The notes beneath the pieces were generated by a model, which was given only the letters and a program-made list of their open reading frames with translations, was not told the DNA's origin and ran no database searches. From contig CAWCBA010000010.1 in NCBI GenBank assembly GCA_963793675.1, positions 558,001 through 622,000 on the forward strand: DNA of 64,000 nt. Reading direction: 5' to 3'. Numbering within the stretch: the stretch's first letter is position 1; each line of letters opens with the position of its first letter. The translations under genes and the position numbers were made by a program. Of the stretch, positions 44,987-54,230 are shown in pieces. The DNA is from RPQJ01 sp963793675. GTDB lineage: Bacteria > Pseudomonadota > Gammaproteobacteria > Steroidobacterales > Steroidobacteraceae.

Positions 44987-46432
44987 ATGGAGCAGGAAGA
45001 CAGCGGCAGCGGTTCGGGTTCCGGCGGCAGGTTCCGCCGGAAGCCACGCCCGTACGTCAGTGACGAAGCGGCGGCATTGCGCGTGCCGCCGAACTCGCTC
45101 GAAGCCGAACAGGCCGTGCTCGGCGGCCTGCTGCTCGACAACAGCACGTGGGACTCCATCGCCGATCGCCTGCGCGCCGAAGACTTCTACCGGCGCGACC
45201 ACCAGCTGATCTTCGAGGCGATCCTCGACCTTTCGCAGAAGGGCGAGCCGAGCGACGCCGTCACGCTCGCCGAGCGTCTCGCGAGCACGGGACTCGCCGA
45301 CGAGACCGGCGGCCTTGCCTACATCGCAGGCCTGGCGCGCGACACGCCCACCGCCGAGAACATCCGCGCCTATGCCGACATCGTCCGCGAGCGCTCGCTG
45401 CTGCGGCAGCTGATCCGCGTCAGCGGCGAAATCGCGGGCAGCGCCTACGAGAACGAAGGCAAGCCGGCCGCCGAACTCGTCGATGAGGCCGAGCGCCGCA
45501 TTTTCCAGATCGCGGAAAAAGGCCGGAAGCTGGGCTCCGGCTTCGTGCCGGTGCGCGAGGTGCTCGGGGCCACGATCGACCGCCTCGACATGCTGCACGC
45601 GTCGCAAGGCCAGCTGACGGGCCTGAGCTCCGGCTACGCCGAACTCGACAAGATGACCGCGGGCCTGCAGCCCGGCGACCTCGTCATCGTCGCGGGCCGC
45701 CCGTCGATGGGCAAGACGACGCTCGCGCTCAACATCGCCGAGAACGCGGCGATCGCCCACAACAGGCCGGTTGCCATTTTCTCGATGGAAATGTCGCGCG
45801 AGCAACTGGCGTTCCGCATGATTTCGTCGCTCGGCCGCGTCGACCAGGGCCACATGCGTACCGGCAACTTCGGCGACGAGGACTGGGCCCGCATCAACAG
45901 CGCGATCGCGCAGATGAAGTCGGCGCCGATCTACATCGACGACAGCGGCTCGCTCACGCCGACCGAAGTGCGCGCGCGCGCGCGCCGCCTGGCCCGTGAC
46001 TGCGAGAAGCAAGGCGGCCTGGGGCTGATCGTCATCGATTACCTGCAGCTGATGCAGGTGGCGGGCAACAAGGAAAACCGCGCGACCGAAATCTCCGAGA
46101 TCTCGCGTTCGATCAAGTCGCTGGCAAAGGAACTGCGCGTGCCGGTGATCGCGCTGTCGCAGCTCAATCGCGGGGTCGAGCAGCGCCAGGACAAGAAGCC
46201 GGTGATGTCGGACCTGCGTGAATCCGGCGCCATCGAGCAGGACGCGGACCTGATCATGATGATCTACCGCGAGGAAGTGTACGAACCGGACACGCCGCGC
46301 AAGGGCATCGCCGACATCATCATCACGAAGCAGCGCAACGGCCCCACCGGCGAAGTGCACCTGACCTTCCTCGGCAAGTACACCCGCTTCGAGAACCTCG
46401 CGCACGGCGATTACGGCGACTACGGCGGCTGA
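44987..46432 (+). CDS. dnaB: Replicative DNA helicase DnaB
   Basis: DnaB is the hexameric replication-fork helicase. The 481-residue protein has the N-terminal domain starting LRVPPNSLEAEQAVLGGLLL, linker, and RecA-like core. The core has Walker A AGRPSMGKTTLALN, FSMEMSREQLAFRM, Walker B LGLIVIDYLQLM, and SQLNRGVEQRQDKKP. The C-terminus ends ADLIMMIYREEVYEPD and KQRNGPTGEV. No intein interrupts the motifs. alr follows 13 bases later. Confidence 0.97.
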   Translation: MEQEDSGSGSGSGGRFRRKPRPYVSDEAAALRVPPNSLEAEQAVLGGLLLDNSTWDSIADRLRAEDFYRRDHQLIFEAILDLSQKGEPSDAVTLAERLASTGLADETGGLAYIAGLARDTPTAENIRAYADIVRERSLLRQLIRVSGEIAGSAYENEGKPAAELVDEAERRIFQIAEKGRKLGSGFVPVREVLGATIDRLDMLHASQGQLTGLSSGYAELDKMTAGLQPGDLVIVAGRPSMGKTTLALNIAENAAIAHNRPVAIFSMEMSREQLAFRMISSLGRVDQGHMRTGNFGDEDWARINSAIAQMKSAPIYIDDSGSLTPTEVRARARRLARDCEKQGGLGLIVIDYLQLMQVAGNKENRATEISEISRSIKSLAKELRVPVIALSQLNRGVEQRQDKKPVMSDLRESGAIEQDADLIMMIYREEVYEPDTPRKGIADIIITKQRNGPTGEVHLTFLGKYTRFENLAHGDYGDYGG

Positions 46433-46445
46433 GGCGCGGATCGCC

Positions 46446-47528
46446 GTGCAGAGCCAGAGCCTGATCCGCGCGGTGGTCGATGCCGCCGCACTGCGCCACA
46501 ACCTCCACCAGGCCCGGCGCGTCGCGCCAGGCAGCCGGGTGATGGCGGTGATCAAGGCCAACGCCTACGGTCACGGTCTCGTGCCGGCGGCGAAGGCGCT
46601 TGCGGAAGCCGATGGGCTCGCCGTCGCACGTCTGGGCGAAGGGCTGGCGTTGCGCGCTGCCGGGCTCACCAACAGGATCCTCCTGCTCGAAGGCGTGTTC
46701 AGCGCGGAGCAGCTGGCCGCCGCCGCGCAGGCGCGGTTCGAACTCATGGTGCACAGTTTCGAGCAGCTCGAGTTGCTCGACGCCCTGGCGGGCGACGCGC
46801 AGCTGACCGCCTGGATCAAGGTCGATTCCGGCATGAATCGCCTTGGCTTCCGGCTCGACGAATTCGGCGCAGCCTACGCACGCCTGCGGCGCAACGTGCA
46901 CGTGCACGCCGAACCCACACTGGTTACGCACCTGGCGTCCGCCGACGACCGGCGCGATCCGCAGACGCGCCGGCAACTCGACGCGTTTTCATCGGCCACG
47001 TCCGGCCTGGCGGGCGCTCGCAGCATTGCGAACAGCGCGGGCGTCCTGGCCTGGCCCACGGCGCGAGCTGACTGGGTCCGTCCCGGCCTGATGCTCTACG
47101 GCGTCTCGCCGTTTCCGAGCGGCACCGGCGCTGAACTCGGCCTGCGCCCCGCGATGACGCTGCGCACCGAGGTGATTGCGGTCAAGAACGTGAAGTCTGG
47201 CGAAGCCGTGGGTTACGGCGGCTCGTGGACCGCAACGCGCGACACGCGAATGGCAGTGGTCGCGGCGGGCTATGGCGACGGCTATCCGCGCGGCAGCGGT
47301 TCGGGCACGCCGGTGCAGATCGGCGGCCGGCGCGCGCCGCTCATCGGGCGAGTGTCGATGGACATGATCGCCGTCGACGTGACGGACCTGCCGGTCGTGG
47401 CGGTCGGCGACCCCGTGGTGCTGTGGGGCAGCGGGCTTCCGGTGGAGGAGGTGGCCGCGCACGCGGGGACGATCGCGTGGGACCTGCTCTGTGGCGTCAG
47501 CCAGCGCGTGCCGCTGGAGATCGGCTGA
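46446..47528 (+). CDS. alr: Alanine racemase
   Basis: Alr makes D-alanine for peptidoglycan with PLP. The 360-residue protein has VMAVIKANAYGHG, where the Lys binds PLP, KVDSGMNRLGF, and PGLMLYGVSPF. The C-terminal Tyr base is in a segment such as GYGGSWTATRDTR, and GYGDGYPR follows. The GTG at 46446 is 13 bases after dnaB, the same order as in E. coli. Confidence 0.95.
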   Translation: MQSQSLIRAVVDAAALRHNLHQARRVAPGSRVMAVIKANAYGHGLVPAAKALAEADGLAVARLGEGLALRAAGLTNRILLLEGVFSAEQLAAAAQARFELMVHSFEQLELLDALAGDAQLTAWIKVDSGMNRLGFRLDEFGAAYARLRRNVHVHAEPTLVTHLASADDRRDPQTRRQLDAFSSATSGLAGARSIANSAGVLAWPTARADWVRPGLMLYGVSPFPSGTGAELGLRPAMTLRTEVIAVKNVKSGEAVGYGGSWTATRDTRMAVVAAGYGDGYPRGSGSGTPVQIGGRRAPLIGRVSMDMIAVDVTDLPVVAVGDPVVLWGSGLPVEEVAAHAGTIAWDLLCGVSQRVPLEIG

Positions 47529-47535
47529 GGCGCAC

Positions 47536-47563
47536 CGCCTCTCCCGCGTGGGCGGGAGAGGCG
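47536..47563. terminator. Bidirectional terminator-like hairpin between alr and FHA gene
   Basis: A perfect 12-bp GC-rich stem (47536-47547 with 47552-47563) has the loop GTGG. It lies between two convergent genes. There is no clear T-run on either strand, so intrinsic termination is likely but not certain. Confidence 0.55.
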
Positions 47564-47573
47564 AGGATCAATT

Positions 47574-48305
47574 TCAGCTTTCGAAGAACCCCATCTTGAC
47601 GCCCGCGAGTTGCACGACGTCGTTGTCGTGGAGCCGGCGCGCCTGCGGCCCGATGGCAGCGCCGTTGACCAGCGGGTAATCGTCTTCCTTGCCGCTCTCG
47701 ACGTGCACGATGTAGAAGCCGTCGGCCCTGCGCGTGATCGCCGCCACCTGCACGCCCGGACGGCCGAGCGTGGTGAGGGTCTTCACCAGTTCGAGTTCAC
47801 GACCCGCGAACTGGCCCGACAGCACCTGCAGCTTTGCGCGCGGCAACACGCCGTTCGGGAACGAAGGCGACGCAGCGCCGCTCGCAGTCCCGGAATAGCC
47901 GCCCGCAGGCGGCGGTTGCATGGCTGCAGCAGCCCTGGGCGAGCCTGCCACCAGCGCCGCGGCATCGCGCGAGCTGATCACCATGGTCTTCTGGAATTCG
48001 TCTTCGGACTCTTCCGCTTCGCTGTCGACGAATCGCAGCGCGTGGTGACCGATGGTGAGAACGTCGCCGTGTTGCAGCGCGTGCTTCTTGATGATCTTGC
48101 CGTTGACGTACGTTCCGTTGGTGCTGTTGAGGTCTTCGAGGAACGAGTCGTTGAGGATGTTGATGACGAGCGCGTGATGACCCGACACTGCCGGGTTGTC
48201 GATGCGGATGTCATTGTCAGGGAGGCGCCCGATCGTGTAGCGCTCCTTGCTCATGTTGTACTCGGCGAGCACTTGCCCATCGAGATGCAATACCAGCCTG
48301 GCCAT
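47574..48305 (-). CDS. FHA domain protein with two FHA-like modules
   Basis: The 243-residue protein begins with an FHA domain: YTIGRLPDNDIRID, SGHHALVI, STNGTYVNG, which is the phosphothreonine-binding signature. After a Pro/Ala/Gly linker a second, less typical FHA-like repeat follows (LTTLGRPGVQVAAITRRADG, then PLVNGAAIG). It sits downstream of the PP2C phosphatase and Ser/Thr kinase genes on the same strand, so it is likely a reader of kinase output in this module. Confidence 0.85.
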   Translation of the reverse strand: MARLVLHLDGQVLAEYNMSKERYTIGRLPDNDIRIDNPAVSGHHALVINILNDSFLEDLNSTNGTYVNGKIIKKHALQHGDVLTIGHHALRFVDSEAEESEDEFQKTMVISSRDAAALVAGSPRAAAAMQPPPAGGYSGTASGAASPSFPNGVLPRAKLQVLSGQFAGRELELVKTLTTLGRPGVQVAAITRRADGFYIVHVESGKEDDYPLVNGAAIGPQARRLHDNDVVQLAGVKMGFFES

Positions 48306-48323
48306 TAGTGAACCTGCGCTCCC

Positions 48324-49148
48324 TTAACCGAACAACTTGCGTATCCGGTCGATGACCCCACGCTGCGCCGGGAACGTGTCAAGCACCCTGACGAGCACCA
48401 CCGAGATGTTATCCCGGCCCCCGTTGTCATTCCCGAGCAGCACCAGCTGCTTGGCAACGGTCTCAAGATTAGCACCAAAGGTGTTGATGGTTAACTGAAT
48501 GTCGTCGTCCTCCACCATGTCGGACAGGCCGTCCGAACAGAGCAGGTACACGTCGTCCTTCAGCGCCGGCATTTCGGTGATTTCGACGTCCACCGTCGGT
48601 TCGACGCCCAGCGCGCGCGTCACGTAGTTCTTGGCGGCGGCGCGCTGGGCCTCTTCCGGCGTATAGAAGCCACGGCTCACCAGCTCCTGCAGCAGCGAAT
48701 GGTCCTGCGTGACCTGTTCGAGCTTGCCGTCGCGGCACCGGTACATGCGCGAATCGCCGACGTGGGCGATGGTGAGCTTGTCGTCGAAAAACAGCCCGGC
48801 GACGACCGTCGTGCCCATGCCCTCGCAGTTCGACTGCGTCCTGGCGGTCTGGTAGATCACCTTGTTCGCGCGCTGGATCGCGTCGCGCAGCAGGATGCCG
48901 GGACGGCTGAGGCCATTGGCTTCATCTCGCAGCGAGAGGTCTTCGCGGTCGACGGCGTCCTTGACCAGCGTCAACACGGTGCGCACGGCGATGCCGCTCG
49001 CGACCTCACCGGCCTTGTAGCCACCCATGCCGTCGGCAAGCACGACCAGCCCGATGTCGCCGTCGGTGCCGATCGTGTCCTCGTTGTGCTCGCGCACCCG
49101 GCCGGTATCGGACCCCCCGACGCAGCGGAACTTGCCTTTCAGCCGCAT
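48324..49148 (-). CDS. PP2C-family protein serine/threonine phosphatase
   Basis: The 274-residue phosphatase has the metal-binding motifs of the PPM family: SDTGRVREHNEDT (motif 1), VVLADGMGGYKAGEVAS (motif 2), then VTQDHS, LCSDGLSDMV (motif 8) and GGRDNISVVLV (motif 11). No membrane segment is seen, so it is cytoplasmic. Its start is 6 bases past the end of the kinase gene, so both are in one transcript. It probably reverses kinase phosphorylation of the same targets. Confidence 0.92.
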   Translation of the reverse strand: MRLKGKFRCVGGSDTGRVREHNEDTIGTDGDIGLVVLADGMGGYKAGEVASGIAVRTVLTLVKDAVDREDLSLRDEANGLSRPGILLRDAIQRANKVIYQTARTQSNCEGMGTTVVAGLFFDDKLTIAHVGDSRMYRCRDGKLEQVTQDHSLLQELVSRGFYTPEEAQRAAAKNYVTRALGVEPTVDVEITEMPALKDDVYLLCSDGLSDMVEDDDIQLTINTFGANLETVAKQLVLLGNDNGGRDNISVVLVRVLDTFPAQRGVIDRIRKLFG

Positions 49149-49154
49149 GGCCGG

Positions 49155-50066
49155 TCAGCGCCTGTCCGGCTGGTTCAGGTCGCGCAGCGCCTGGGCGAAA
49201 CTCGCGCCGCTGTCGTAGCGCTCCGCCGGGTCCTTGGCGAGCGCGCGATCGAAGAACGCGTCGAGCCCCGGCGGCAAGGCCGGGTTGATGGCGCAGATGC
49301 GGGGATGCGGCTCCTGGGCGATCTTGATCATCAGGCCGGGCATCGTATCGCCGCGGAACGGTAACTGCCCGGTGAGCAGCTGGTACAGCGAGACGGCGAG
49401 CGAGAACAGGTCGGAGCGGCCGGTGACGGGGCGGCCCTGCAGCTGCTCGGGCGACATGAACGACGGCGTGCCGAGCACGACGCCCGTGCGCGTGCGGCCC
49501 GAGTCGGTGAGCCGGGCGATGCCGAAGTCCGTGATCTTGAGCTCTGCGCTCGGCGCGTCGAACATGATGTTGGCGGGCTTGATGTCCCGGTGGACGACCT
49601 GGTTCTGGTGCGCATAGTGCAGTGCGTCGGCGAGGCGCGCCACGATTTCGATGGCGATGGCGTGCGGCAGCAGCCGCTCCGGGGTCGTGTATTCGACGAG
49701 GTGCTGGCCGCGCAGCAGTTCCATGGCGATGTACGCGGTGCCACCGTCTTCGCCGGCATCGTAGATCGTCACGATATGGGGGTGCGACAGGCGGCCGGCC
49801 ATCTCGGCTTCCCGGAAGAAGCTCGTGCGCGCCTGCTCCAGGTCTTCCGGGTCGAATTCGTCGGCAAGCGGGATCGCCTTGATCGCCACCTCGCGGTTGA
49901 TGCGCGGGTCGCGGCCCCGGTAGACGACACCCATCGCACCCTTGCCCAGTTCGTGGCTCAGTTCGTACCGACCCAGGCGCGCCGGCATGGACGCCCGGGC
50001 CGGGAGTTCCCGGCCGCGGCCGCCCTTCGAGTCCAGAATTACCGTGGGTTCGGATTGACTGCGCAT
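49155..50066 (-). CDS. Hanks-type serine/threonine protein kinase
   Basis: The 303-residue kinase has all catalytic motifs: LGKGAMGVVYRGRD (Gly loop), VAIKAI (Lys), HRDIKPANIMF (catalytic loop), ITDFGIARL (DFG) and GTPSFMSPEQ (activation segment with T/S). It has no membrane helix or PASTA repeats, so it is a soluble kinase. It is the first gene in a kinase-phosphatase-FHA operon. A TATACT -10-like box (50083 to 50078) lies 11 bases from the ATG at 50066, so the transcript may have almost no leader. Confidence 0.93.
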   Translation of the reverse strand: MRSQSEPTVILDSKGGRGRELPARASMPARLGRYELSHELGKGAMGVVYRGRDPRINREVAIKAIPLADEFDPEDLEQARTSFFREAEMAGRLSHPHIVTIYDAGEDGGTAYIAMELLRGQHLVEYTTPERLLPHAIAIEIVARLADALHYAHQNQVVHRDIKPANIMFDAPSAELKITDFGIARLTDSGRTRTGVVLGTPSFMSPEQLQGRPVTGRSDLFSLAVSLYQLLTGQLPFRGDTMPGLMIKIAQEPHPRICAINPALPPGLDAFFDRALAKDPAERYDSGASFAQALRDLNQPDRR

Positions 50067-50198
50067 GCGTGGGCGGAAGTATAGGGTGCGCCCCGGGGAC
50101 GGAATTGCCGCCGGCGTCACACTCCGGCAGCCTCGCGGCCCCGTGCTAGCATCCCGGGCCTTCCCCGCTCCCCTGTGCAACGCCCACGGCAGCCCGCA

Positions 50199-51566
50199 AT
50201 GGCACGTCAAAAAACCAGTTATGTATGCGGCAATTGCGGCGCGCGCACTGCCCAGTGGCAGGGCCAGTGCCCGGCCTGCGAAGCCTGGAACACCCTCGAA
50301 ATCGCGGTGTCCTCGCTTGCCGCCGCGGGTGGGAGCCGCAACGCCCGCGCGGTGGCGGCCGGCCCATCCACCAGCCGCACCGTGACCGACATCGCACAGG
50401 AAAGCGACGTCCGCGCCGTGACCGGGATCGGCGAGCTGGATCGAGTCCTGGGCGGTGGCCTGGTGGCCGGTTCCGTGGTGCTGCTCGGCGGTGATCCCGG
50501 CATCGGCAAGTCGACGCTGCTGCTGCAAGCGGCCGATGCGCTCAGTCGCGAGCGCCCGGTGCTGTACGTGTCGGGCGAAGAGTCGGTGCGCCAGGTGGCC
50601 TCGCGTGCCCAGCGCCTAGGGCTCGACGCGACCACGCTGCGGCTCGCCGCCGAGACTCGCGTCGAAACGGTCCTCGAGGAAGCGGTGGCGTCACGGGCGC
50701 AGGTGCTGGTGATCGATTCCATCCAGACGATGCAGACCGAACTCAGCGAGTCGTCGGCCGGTTCGGCCGTGCAGGTGCGCGAGTCCGCAGCGCGGCTGGT
50801 GCGGTTCGCCAAGGCGACCGGCACGGCGGTGCTGCTGATCGGGCACGTGACCAAGGAGGGGCTGATCGCGGGTCCGCGCATCCTCGAACACATGGTCGAC
50901 ACCGTGTTGTATTTCGAAAGCGATCCCGCGAGCCGGTTCCGTGTGGTGCGCGCGGTCAAGAATCGGTTCGGTGCTGCGAATGAACTCGGCGTGTTCGCGA
51001 TGGTGGAGCAGGGACTGCGCGAGGTGCGCAATCCGTCGGCGATCTTCCTGTCGCGCCATCCGCAGCCCGTGTCCGGCAGTGTCGTGACCGTCGTGCGCGA
51101 AGGCAGCCGGCCACTGCTCGTCGAAGTGCAGGCGCTGGTGGACGAGGCCCAGGGCATGAATCCACGCCGCGTGGCCGTCGGCTTCGAATCGAGCCGCCTG
51201 GCACTGCTGCTCGCGGTGCTGCACCGTCACGGCGGCGTTTCGACCGCGGGGCGCGACGTGTTCGTCAACGTGGTCGGTGGCGTGCGCATCGGCGAGACGT
51301 CCGCCGACTTCCCGGCCGTGCTCGCCGTGCTCTCGAGCCTGCGCGATCGACCCGTGGTCACCGACACGGTGTGCTTCGGTGAGCTGGGCCTCACCGGCGA
51401 GATTCGTCCGGTGCCTTTCGGCGAAGAGCGCCTGCGCGAGGCGCAGAAGCAGGGCTTCAAGCGCGCGCTGGTGCCAGCGGCGAACGTGCCGCGCAAGGGC
51501 GTGATCGACGGCATCGAGATCGAAGGCGTCAGCCGGCTGTCGGAAGCGCTCGACAAGGCGTTCTGA
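50199..51566 (+). CDS. radA: DNA repair protein RadA
   Basis: RadA/Sms promotes branch migration in recombination. The 455-residue protein has the N-terminal zinc motif with C10, C13, C24 and C27 (CGNCGARTAQWQGQCPAC), Walker A GDPGIGKST at 98-106, the KNRFG motif at 254-258 unique to the family, and a Lon-protease-like C-terminal domain (LTGEIRPV). ATG at 50199. It is divergent from the kinase gene and followed by a repeat-rich 397-base gap. Confidence 0.96.
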   Translation: MARQKTSYVCGNCGARTAQWQGQCPACEAWNTLEIAVSSLAAAGGSRNARAVAAGPSTSRTVTDIAQESDVRAVTGIGELDRVLGGGLVAGSVVLLGGDPGIGKSTLLLQAADALSRERPVLYVSGEESVRQVASRAQRLGLDATTLRLAAETRVETVLEEAVASRAQVLVIDSIQTMQTELSESSAGSAVQVRESAARLVRFAKATGTAVLLIGHVTKEGLIAGPRILEHMVDTVLYFESDPASRFRVVRAVKNRFGAANELGVFAMVEQGLREVRNPSAIFLSRHPQPVSGSVVTVVREGSRPLLVEVQALVDEAQGMNPRRVAVGFESSRLALLLAVLHRHGGVSTAGRDVFVNVVGGVRIGETSADFPAVLAVLSSLRDRPVVTDTVCFGELGLTGEIRPVPFGEERLREAQKQGFKRALVPAANVPRKGVIDGIEIEGVSRLSEALDKAF

Positions 51567-51607
51567 CGCATCGCCCGTGTTGCGGCAACGAGCGCGTCGC
51601 GGCGGTC

Positions 51608-51669
51608 GATCCGGAGCCGTTCCCCGAGCTTGGAAAGGCAGACACGCGCTCGGGGAACGGCTCCGGATC
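51608..51669. repeat. Structured hairpin repeat, copy 1
   Basis: A perfect 21-bp stem (51608-51628 with 51649-51669) plus one extra C-G pair encloses the conserved 18-base loop TTGGAAAGGCAGACACGC (51630-51647). After one mismatch the stem continues for five more pairs. It lies between convergent radA and the DUF21/CBS gene. Confidence 0.9.
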
Positions 51670-51810
51670 AACCGCTTGCGCGACTGCGACTGAGCGAGTT
51701 GCCGGCCAGGGCGCCGTCAACTCGCACGTCGCACGCAGCCGTCCATAGAAGCACCGAGGCCGGGGCCAGCGTTCCGAAGCTCGCAACGTTGCGTAAGCGG
51801 TGTCTCAGGT

Positions 51811-51880
51811 GACCGATCCGGGACCTGCCCCCGAGCGCGTGTCTGCCTTTCCAAGCTCGGGGGCAGGTCCCGGGTCGGTC
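51811..51880. repeat. Structured hairpin repeat, copy 2 (inverted)
   Basis: A 26-bp stem with one G-U (51811-51836 with 51855-51880) encloses the same 18-base loop in reverse complement (51837-51854). The stem sequence differs from copies 1 and 3 but remains complementary. It lies in the same gap as copy 1. Confidence 0.9.
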
Positions 51881-51892
51881 GCTTCTGCCACG

Positions 51893-51929
51893 GTGTGGCT
51901 GCCTTGCCGAGCTCGGGGGAGGTCGAGTC
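51893..51929. repeat. Decayed remnant of the structured hairpin repeat
   Basis: Bases 51893-51910 match the reverse complement of the conserved loop at 14 of 18 positions. Bases 51911-51929 resemble one stem arm. The other arm is absent. It begins 12 bases after copy 2. With copies 1 and 2 it fills most of the 51567-51963 gap, which has no gene. Confidence 0.6.
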
Positions 51930-51963
51930 GGCGCCTGCAACCAAACGCCGGCACGCGGAAGCC

Positions 51964-53250
51964 TCAGCTCGGCTTGTCGAGCTTCGAGATCGCAGACTGC
52001 GTCAGCCGCACGGTCTTCACCGCGTTGTCCGTCACCTGCAGCACTTCGAGCGAGTAATCGCCGATGCGCAGCCGCTGGCCCTGCGCCGGGATCGTCTCCA
52101 TCTGCTCGACGATCAGGCCGTTGAGCGTACGGGGGCCGGTCGTCGGCAGCGTCCATCCCATCTTGCGATTCAGCGTCCGCACGCTTGCCGACGCGTTCAC
52201 CACGAAGCTGTCGCTGCGCTCGCGGTGGACATCCTTGTGCAGGATGCTGGTGTCGGAGGTGAACTCGCCGACGATTTCCTCGAGCAGGTCTTCCAGCGTC
52301 ACCAGGCCCTGCACGTCGCCATATTCGTCGACGACGAACGCGACCCGACGCCGTTGCCGCTGGAACTGCAGCAGCTGCTGGTTGAGCGAGGTGCCTTCCG
52401 GCACGTAGTACGGTTCACGCGTCCTGGCCAGGGCGACCAGCTGCTCGCGCTCGAACTCGCCGCGCACCAGCATCCGCGCCACCTTCTTCATGTGCAGGAT
52501 GCCGACCAGCGACTCGAGCTCGCCGTCGTACACCGGGATGCGCGTGTGGCGGCACTCGCGGATCTGCTCGACGATCTCGTCCCATTCGTCCTTGAGGTTG
52601 ATGCCGTAGATTTCGCTGCGCGGCACCATGATGTCGTCGACCGTGATCTTCTCGAGGTCGAGGATGCTCATCAGCATGCGCTGGTGGCGGTGCGGAATGA
52701 CGGTGCTCGCTTCGGCGACGACCGTGCGCAATTCTTCGCTGCTGAGCGACGTGCGGCTGACCTGGTCACGGTTCACGCCCATCAGGCGCAGCAGCCCATT
52801 GGCCACCAGGTTGGTGAGCCAGACCAGCGGGTAGAGCACCTTGAGCATCGCGTTGTAGATGACGGCGGCCGGCAATGCGATCCGCTCGGGGTACAGCGCG
52901 CCGAAGGTCTTCGGCGCCACCTCGCTGAAGAGAATCAGGACGACGGTGAACATGCCGATGCCGATGGCGGCATACGCCTCGCCGCCCAGGGACAGCGCGA
53001 TCATGGTCACGAGCGCCGCGGCCGCCGTGTTCACGAAGTTGTTGCAGATCAGGATCATCCCGATCAGGCGGTCGGGGCGCTCGAGCAGCTTTTCGGTGAT
53101 CTTGGCGGACTTGCTGCCTTCGCGTGCGAGGTGGCGCAAGCGATACCGGTTGACGCTCATCAGCGCCGTCTCGGTGCCGGAGAAGAACGCCGAGAGAAAT
53201 ACCGCCGACACGAGCAGAAAGACGAGCGTACTGACTGAAAAGTCGCCCAT
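51964..53250 (-). CDS. DUF21/CBS/CorC-type membrane protein (YfjD-like)
   Basis: This 428-residue CNNM/CorB-like protein has an N-terminal four-helix DUF21 domain, then two CBS repeats (MVPRSEIYGINLKDE, VVDEYGDVQGLVTLEDLLEE) and a C-terminal CorC_HlyC domain. Family members are linked to Mg transport or efflux. E. coli has a related gene beside ypjD and ffh, the same order as here. The start MGDFSVSTL at 53250 fits the N-terminal helix. Confidence 0.9.
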   Translation of the reverse strand: MGDFSVSTLVFLLVSAVFLSAFFSGTETALMSVNRYRLRHLAREGSKSAKITEKLLERPDRLIGMILICNNFVNTAAAALVTMIALSLGGEAYAAIGIGMFTVVLILFSEVAPKTFGALYPERIALPAAVIYNAMLKVLYPLVWLTNLVANGLLRLMGVNRDQVSRTSLSSEELRTVVAEASTVIPHRHQRMLMSILDLEKITVDDIMVPRSEIYGINLKDEWDEIVEQIRECRHTRIPVYDGELESLVGILHMKKVARMLVRGEFEREQLVALARTREPYYVPEGTSLNQQLLQFQRQRRRVAFVVDEYGDVQGLVTLEDLLEEIVGEFTSDTSILHKDVHRERSDSFVVNASASVRTLNRKMGWTLPTTGPRTLNGLIVEQMETIPAQGQRLRIGDYSLEVLQVTDNAVKTVRLTQSAISKLDKPS

Positions 53251-53257
53251 GTCCGGC

Positions 53258-54079
53258 TCAGCCCCAGTGCTTGCCGAGGATGTTCTCGAGGATCAGCTTG
53301 CTGCCGAAATAGGAGAGGCCCAGCAGCGCGTAGCCTGCGAAGGTCCAGCGCAGCGCCTTGCGGCCGCGCCAGCCGAACCTGAGCCGGCCGAGCAGCAGCA
53401 CGCCGAAGACGATCCAGGCGATGATCGCGAGCACGACCTTGTGGATCAGGTGCTGCGCAAAGAGGTCCTGCACGAAGAACGCGCCGCTCACGAGCGCGAG
53501 CGTCAGGACGGCGAAACCCGCGAAGATGCTCTGGAAGCAACCGGACTCGAGCGACTCGAGCGGCGTCAGGATCTTGAGCAGGCCGAGCGGCTGGCGGCTG
53601 CGCAGCCGGCGATCGACGACCACCTGCGCAATGGCGAGCGCCATGCCGATCGTCAGGAAGGCGAAGGCCGTCGTCGCCATCGCGACGTGGAACGCGAGTT
53701 CCCAGCCCGGCTGGCCGATCGAGAACTTGCGGGCGCCTTCGGAGAAGGCCGCCTCCAGCACCGCGGCGATGAACAGCAGCAGCGCGGCCATGCCCCGGCG
53801 ACCGGGCTTCACCGCCATCACGATCGCCGTGATGGCGATCGTGAGCGAAACGAGGGCGAGGGTGTCGCCAAGCGAGAGCGCGGCGCCTGGCGCCATGCGG
53901 CGTTCCTGCAGCAGGGCGATGGCGTGGAGCAGCACGCCGACGCCGGCAATTGCGACTGCCGCGATGCGGCCGCCGCGGCCCTGGGCCGAGAACGGTTCGC
54001 TGCGGTGCTGGTACGTGGCGGCGGCGAGCCAGACGGCTCCGATGACGTAACAGGCGACGGCGATCAGTGGCAGCAGCAA
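53258..54079 (-). CDS. ypjD: CcsA/YpjD-type cytochrome c assembly membrane protein
   Basis: The 273-residue protein is multipass. It has the WELAFHVAMATTAFAFLTIG segment and QDLFAQHLIHKVVLAIIAW, whose His positions resemble those of CcsA/CcmC-family heme-handling proteins. E. coli YpjD sits in the same place next to ffh. The start is uncertain: no ATG occurs in frame near the N-terminus, so the TTG at 54079 was chosen. An ATG at 54122 in another frame (MASWPSSK) may be the real start if one extra base is present near 54070. Confidence 0.7.
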   Translation of the reverse strand: MLLPLIAVACYVIGAVWLAAATYQHRSEPFSAQGRGGRIAAVAIAGVGVLLHAIALLQERRMAPGAALSLGDTLALVSLTIAITAIVMAVKPGRRGMAALLLFIAAVLEAAFSEGARKFSIGQPGWELAFHVAMATTAFAFLTIGMALAIAQVVVDRRLRSRQPLGLLKILTPLESLESGCFQSIFAGFAVLTLALVSGAFFVQDLFAQHLIHKVVLAIIAWIVFGVLLLGRLRFGWRGRKALRWTFAGYALLGLSYFGSKLILENILGKHWG

Positions 54080-54169
54080 GCGCGGGAACCAGCGTGGCTT
54101 TGGACGACGGCCATGATGCCATGGACCCGACAGGCTGAGGAGGACGGTAAACCAGATCCCCGCACGCCC

Positions 54170-54175
54170 TATAAT
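54170..54175 (+). promoter_or_regulatory. Perfect -10 box for ffh
   Basis: TATAAT lies 56 bases upstream of the ffh GTG, in the divergent gap between ypjD and ffh. A matching -35 is weak. Confidence 0.5.
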
Positions 54176-54230
54176 CGCCCAACTGCAGGCCGGCCCCCAG
54201 GCCTTGCCACTCCATCGAGGTCCCCAGCGC

